A stretch of 34,057 nt of DNA. Origin: Chitinophaga pinensis (GTDB lineage Bacteria > Bacteroidota > Bacteroidia > Chitinophagales > Chitinophagaceae). The notes under the pieces were generated by a model, which was not told where the DNA came from, searched no databases, and saw only the letters and a list, made by a program, of their open reading frames with translations. The stretch is taken from contig CALQSB010000028.1 of assembly GCA_943333125.1 (NCBI GenBank), forward strand, positions 1 through 34,057, given 5' to 3'. A program made the position numbers and the translations under genes. Of the stretch, positions 33,401-34,057 are shown piece after piece. Positions within the stretch are counted from its first letter, which is position 1, and each line of letters begins with the position of its first letter.

Positions 33401-34057
33401 CATGGCCTGGCCGGCAACAGGGCTTATTTGTTTGGCCCAAACCTCAACAGTATAAGGAGTGTTAAACGCAGGAATCAATCCTTGTACACCAGTGGCTTTG
33501 TCATCAATGCCATCGAAATTCAATGCAGCGCCAGCGTCTGTATAACAAATATTGATGGTCAAATTCAATGTGGCAACTGAATCGCAACCAATAGAGTTAA
33601 TTGTAGGAAATGTATAAACACCACTTGTAGTATATTCTACTCCATTCCAAGTATAAGAGTTGCAAATCGCAACATCTTCAGTGCTTGAAGTTGGTTGATT
33701 AATGGTAAGATTTAAAGTTACAATCGAATCACAGCCATTTGCATTTTGTGTATTGAAAGTATAAGTTCCAGATTCGGTGTAATTGTTTTCATGCCAAACA
33801 TAAGAACTACAAGCGGTAAAATCTTCGGTGCTTGCAGTTGGTTGATTAATGGTAAGATTTAAAGTTACAATCGAATCACAGCCATTTGCATTTTGTGTAT
33901 TGAAAGTATAAGTTCCTGATTCGGTATAATTGTTAGAATGCCAAACATAAGAACTACATGCAGTGAAATCTTCAGTGCTTGCAGTTGGTTGATTGATGGT
34001 AAGATTTAAAGTTACAATCGAATCGCAACCATTTGCATTTTGTGTATTGAAAGTATA
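24206..34057 (-). CDS. Giant T9SS-secreted multidomain surface protein with subtilisin-like module (5' end outside window)
   Basis: Open from the right edge to the stop at 24206: at least 3283 aa. A TTG at 33568 lies inside a repeat and is not the start. N to C: four 49-residue repeats (SSYVWHENNYTESGTYTF...GCDSIVTLNLTI); a LamG/concanavalin-like domain (ALNFDGIDD...WHHYAVVRTFSDFKFYLDG...GDIDELRVYERALTAGEI); Ig-like parts; a subtilisin-like module with DEGRAMLQIVHD, SAAGNFG and Ser in GTSCAAPHAAGVAAL (Ser codon 30701-30703); MBG domains (VTADDKSKKYGE; GSLTITPA); hexapeptide NGRALV arrays; fifteen SprB-like repeats (25508-28900); a beta-rich region; and a T9SS type A sorting domain (SPNPS...GTFFAEI...VIKLIKLN). 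Likely a surface adhesin carrying a protease fold. The Asp of the subtilisin triad seems to be Asn (codon 31736-31738). The ligand is unknown. Confidence 0.9.
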   Translation of the reverse strand, partial: YTFNTQNANGCDSIVTLNLTINQPTASTEDFTACSSYVWHSNNYTESGTYTFNTQNANGCDSIVTLNLTINQPTASTEDFTACSSYVWHENNYTESGTYTFNTQNANGCDSIVTLNLTINQPTSSTEDVAICNSYTWNGVEYTTSGVYTFPTINSIGCDSVATLNLTINICYTDAGAALNFDGIDDKATGVQGLIPAFNTPYTVEVWAKQISPVAGQAMSILAQSDNLNLGKTIDGKIKLAENITTTVDFPQDEQWHHYAVVRTFSDFKFYLDGSLVYAKGSAQPSPYPSNDSFAFWNLYLGANWRGNNDFFKGDIDELRVYERALTAGEINATMNCEIQDQQLGLKANYHFNEGFAGGLNNTAPEYYLIHDNINTFHLSMIGFAFEGPTSNWVTPGAVQSGISCAPYCIPADQPNVNITIPVPCNLNLTIAAGELNNADHWSWYKDGCGTNLIDTGISITVMPVTRMALNAADSIPEPVIYYVRGEGGCVGTSSDCREMNIMFPPHPIISYEITHTESCDNSSANTGNGTVTVGSISGGFPNAMMLANGITQFGTTPNYTIELSGANYFSSNSTGLFDNLKAGDYYVKVKDEWMCNIVADSQLVSIIQLSPTTCIVPDFTPPDSGYIDAPLGTTLTQIASDTTIIETTSTNPGNSFEADADLGSILIDIIAVEGKYDTLFALLQTPYYGINNIFDNGEDSLTITGYYPVSHLGRLSALNPTLLRFAEANRRPINNAVERGIAITKGDVAMKSDVAREAFNLTGEGVKIGVISNSYNTITGNPAGRDVLNGDLPGVGNPYNTNPVNVIEEYRYGKQSDEGRAMLQIVHDIAPKAKLDFSTGFITSGHFAESIKALADDSCNVIVDDVTFVNEPFFTDGVVAKAVDEVAARGVSYFSAAGNFGDKSYESTFNPISAPAGFTGYAHDFGGGDIYQSVTLKPGTYNIVLQWEDSIYSLGQAPGARNDFDIYMLNQTGGLLFGFNRKNIGEDPVEVLPFTVRGITNANIMITRKSGTGNARFKYVVFKGDITINEYNSGTSTLFGQANAAGAMSVASVLYTNTPAFGVDLPTVSSFSSRGGTFTDGSLRNKPDFSAPNGVNTTVNMGGVNIDGDAFPNFFGTSCAAPHAAGVAALLIQAKKKFYSESLQPEEVRSLLQQSAIDMYTTGYDIYSGYGLIQADSALKIIANPIPQTTRMELMDSSLTPGLDPVEVKIYGKYFTNTSSVIFKYDTIPATFVNSTTLTVDIPSFVGNPPVYVYTPPISSSLLDGGNSDSLYFSTTLVYNVVVTADDKSKKYGEKIPSFSYHITVNGVPLSSTGYTIATLGLDDISYTTSANELSDVGNYYILPQSDVTDLSIPNSLTLSQFFNYSFVNGVLSIDKLPLAIKPRDTTLMYGNSFKKFDFDYTYDDSNIDLANRATIYNNLKAEHLADIADAVALIDSRVLVNGRALVNADVENLSFMVSGRALVNGRALVNGRALVNSVFTLDTLNLVDVAANSVFSYQEDPDTTSLFNPIANGRALVNGRALVNGRALVNGRALVNGRALVNGRALVNGRALVNGSTISEESNNQVVSIIDEADVDAPEGDSLAFNTINLITGFNVGTHSVVPAGFMNENFEVSYALGSLTITPANLTATANDTIAGCQGEQPEYTTTFSGYLYEDADSTVVETNPQYHAYNSLSALMSTSNLDEGTYTITPYDAVLIQPSNYNLAYNDGSLTVRSKMVLTANGVNPDCFGSNGIITFSTTGGAGTVTYKVNDVIATSPYSASASGIYTIVATDANGCTATKQITIAIPTAINLLANGTNPNCFGSNGSITFSATGGTGTITYKVNGVSATSPYSVNTSGTYTILATDENGCTSSEQVTIAIPTAISLTTNGTNPSCSGSNGTITFSATGGTGVITYKVNSVSATSPYTATESNDYTIVATDGNGCTSSSEITIAIPTALSSSSSAGTILCNGGTTTVTVTATGGTAPYTCTRLSTIIGGEHIPFRLTSPQVGNLTYSGTDSFTVSAGAYTYVVTDANGCTSSTEITIVNPTAISLTANGTNPSCSGSNGTITFSATGGTGVITYKVNTASATSPYSATASGTYTVLATDANGCNASSEITIAIPTAISLTANGTNPSCSGSNGTITFSATGGTGAITYKVNTVSATSSYSAAASGLYTILATDANGCTASQQVTIAIPTAINLVTNGTNPNCFGSNGSITFSSTGGTGTITYKVNGVSATSPYSAAVSGLYTILATDANGCTSSQQVTIAIPTSVSLTANGTNPNCFGSNGSITFSATGGTGAITYKVNTASATSPYSAAASGLYSILATDANGCTSSQQVTITIPTAITLTAIGTNPTCSGSNGTITFSATGGTGAITYKVNNVTATSPYTATAAGVYTILATDANGCTKSATVTIAIPTAISLTASGTNPSCSGVGGSIVFNATGGTGTITYKVNNVAATSPYTVSVSGTYTVLATDASGCTSTKQVVITAAASSIILTATGTNPKCAGANGSITFSATATTGIVVYKVNNIVATSPYSASTSGIYTITATDASGCSAVKLITITIPAAVNLTATGTNPVCSGQSATIIFSATGSVGTLTYKVNNVGATSPYSVTTSGTYVVRVETSNDCYTTKNVVITIPTAINLTATGTNPNCAGQNGSITFSSTGGVGAIIYKVNNVAATTPYTATAAGTYTISATDANGCSVSKTVTITTPAAIALTKTATNPNCFGQTGSIAFSATGGTGAITYKVNNVAATSPYTAAATGSYTILATDTKGCTATAQAAIAIPSAITITATATNPKCYGQSGSIVFTATGGTGAISFKVNNVVATSPYTVTAAGTYTILATDTKACTATKAFTITIPTLTTASISTASSNVYCNSLTLTATGTGLAPLTYEWYNATNTLASTASSISLNNFNADGNYTVYVTDANKCRTATAATYNYLKQNLLGNYTILGLKDVALGQTNIVNGSIGNTAAGKKVAIDKNSTVSGFVKSPVITLTAPVTVTGGLIYSAAAVTLPTLLTNTANVPATNFTVADNATATIASNYNSLTIGKAAVVTINGTIYGTIIIGEGAQVTFTQTQVNISTLLIAPGKLNVNYTTANFNGTAVKIKTSVVVGDRSRVNASNATFFVSDQVSDVEKFSINSNDTRFTGNIYMPKGKLQVKGTAGPVVLTGVFIAEDIASSVAATWNGNTCAGNLIARSSEASPISEQMVSTGFDVIVSPNPSQTDFKLKILSEKHEKVNIRIIDALGSVREVMTDKLSDSEIKVGAKLKSGTFFAEIIKGKERKVIKLIKLN
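24470..25250 (-). other. Beta-rich stalk region of the giant protein
   Basis: About 250 residues with evenly spaced short hydrophobic strands and Gly/Asn turns (VNGSIGNTAAGKKVAIDKNS, VTINGTIYGTIIIGEGAQV, TGNIYMPKGKLQVKG, GVFIAEDIASS). It looks like a beta-solenoid or a polymer-forming type of fold. Family not recognised with certainty. Confidence 0.5.
25508..28900 (-). repeat. Fifteen tandem SprB-like repeats (mostly 74 residues, 222 bp)
   Basis: Each unit has the order TNPxCxGxxGxITFxATGGxG, TYKVN, ATSPY, SGxYTIxATDxxGC, ITIAIPTA. Fourteen units are 74 or 75 residues long. The fourth, at 27953-28234, is 94 residues and closer to a classical SprB repeat. Units 5-8 (the four following the outlier) are the most alike; units 10-15, nearest the C-terminus, are more diverged. 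Confidence 0.9.
29387..29518 (-). repeat. Hexapeptide array A: seven perfect NGRALV units (18 bp)
   Basis: Seven consecutive NGRALV units plus a closing NG, with no amino-acid change. Codons vary widely: Gly GGA/GGT/GGC, Arg AGA/CGT/CGC, Leu TTA/TTG/CTT/CTA, Val GTA/GTT. Two adjacent units (AGA GCA TTA GTA then CGT GCT CTA GTT) come close to a 36-base duplication. Confidence 0.95.
29624..29677 (-). repeat. Hexapeptide array B: three GRALVN units
   Basis: Reads SGRALVNGRALVNGRALVNS, flanked by unique sequence on both sides, about 106 bases from array A on the N-terminal side. Confidence 0.9.
29711..29743 (-). repeat. Hexapeptide array C: two units, one variant
   Basis: Reads RVLVNGRALVN, the only copy with an Ala-to-Val change. 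It is the most N-terminal cluster. Confidence 0.85.
30500..31790 (-). other. Subtilisin-like (S8/S53-type) module of the giant protein
   Basis: Starts near REAFNLTGEGVKIGVISNS and ends near SGYGLIQADSAL. Ser is in GTSCAAPHAAG, the oxyanion Asn in SAAGNFG, and Glu of DEGRAML (codon 31601-31603) occupies the place of the subtilisin His, as in the relatives I know of that share the DEGRAML block. The Asp position reads Asn (ISNS). A PPC-like or jelly-roll insert seems to lie between SAAGNFG and the Ser block. Confidence 0.7.
33040..33545 (-). other. LamG / concanavalin A-like domain of the giant protein
   Basis: About 165 residues: GAALNFDGIDDKATG, PYTVEVWAKQIS, DEQWHHYAVVRTF, FKFYLDGSLVY and KGDIDELRVYERALTAGEI. 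This is the standard motif order of LamG-like jellyroll domains, which usually bind glycans or proteins. Confidence 0.85.
33570..34057 (-). repeat. 147-bp (49-residue) tandem repeats running off the window
   Basis: Unit boundaries (GCAGTTGGTTGATT and its variant) fall at 33687, 33834 and 33981, exactly 147 apart. The two rightmost complete units are nearly identical at the DNA level; the unit next to LamG (starting VAICNSYTWNGVEYT) is diverged. Each unit has two Cys (ACSSY and NGCDS). Confidence 0.92.

Overview
The window looks like chromosomal DNA of a Bacteroidota bacterium, probably of the Chitinophagaceae / Chitinophagia type. The placement is inferred from gene families and low-GC coding style, not from a search. 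Supporting signs are two proteins with C-terminal type IX secretion (T9SS, type A) sorting domains, SprB-like repeats, an MBG/subtilisin surface protein, a FISUMP lipoprotein, TAnnTTTG-type -7 promoter boxes, few Shine-Dalgarno sequences and families of short intergenic repeats.

Layout. 2-886 is the C-terminal end of a PKD-like, T9SS-secreted surface protein. A gene-poor stretch follows with terminators and a hidden 51-codon membrane-peptide gene on the minus strand (1193-1348). 1489-5194 is a tight two-gene unit: a DPE2-type 4-alpha-glucanotransferase with two CBM20-like domains, and a dipeptide epimerase. A convergent M13 zinc metallopeptidase lipoprotein lies at 5430-7460. Then come trmH and aat (+), an LCMT-like methyltransferase and a GH3-family amido synthetase (-), and a housekeeping run on + (dxr, rseP-like protease, an orphan MacB/FtsX permease, tsaD, trmN6). 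A lysine-forming saccharopine dehydrogenase-like gene (-), hscB and tRNA-Leu(CAA) follow. From 20.4 kb the content is accessory: a small secreted protein, a FISUMP lipoprotein, a TPR-membrane-adenylyl cyclase and one giant T9SS surface protein (24206 to beyond 34057, at least 3283 aa).

The giant protein, read N to C, has: 49-residue repeats (still running at the window edge), a LamG/concanavalin-like domain, a subtilisin-like protease module, MBG domains, three clusters of a perfect hexapeptide NGRALV, fifteen SprB-like repeats of about 74 residues, a beta-rich stalk and a T9SS tail. The NGRALV arrays sit inside one MBG domain and keep their amino-acid sequence despite heavy synonymous variation. 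They are the most unusual item in the window.

The second unusual layer is intergenic. Four families of short repeats lie between genes from about 0.9 to 18 kb: (a) a GCCCCCTC...GGGGGAAG hairpin mostly placed directly after stop codons; (b) GTTCAA-rich imperfect inverted repeats; (c) an element containing TCCCTTTCAGGAGACATTG; (d) a CTGCCTACC / GGTAGGCAG palindrome. Some copies have been captured as coding tails (epimerase, trmN6) or create false N-termini (tsaD, trmN6).
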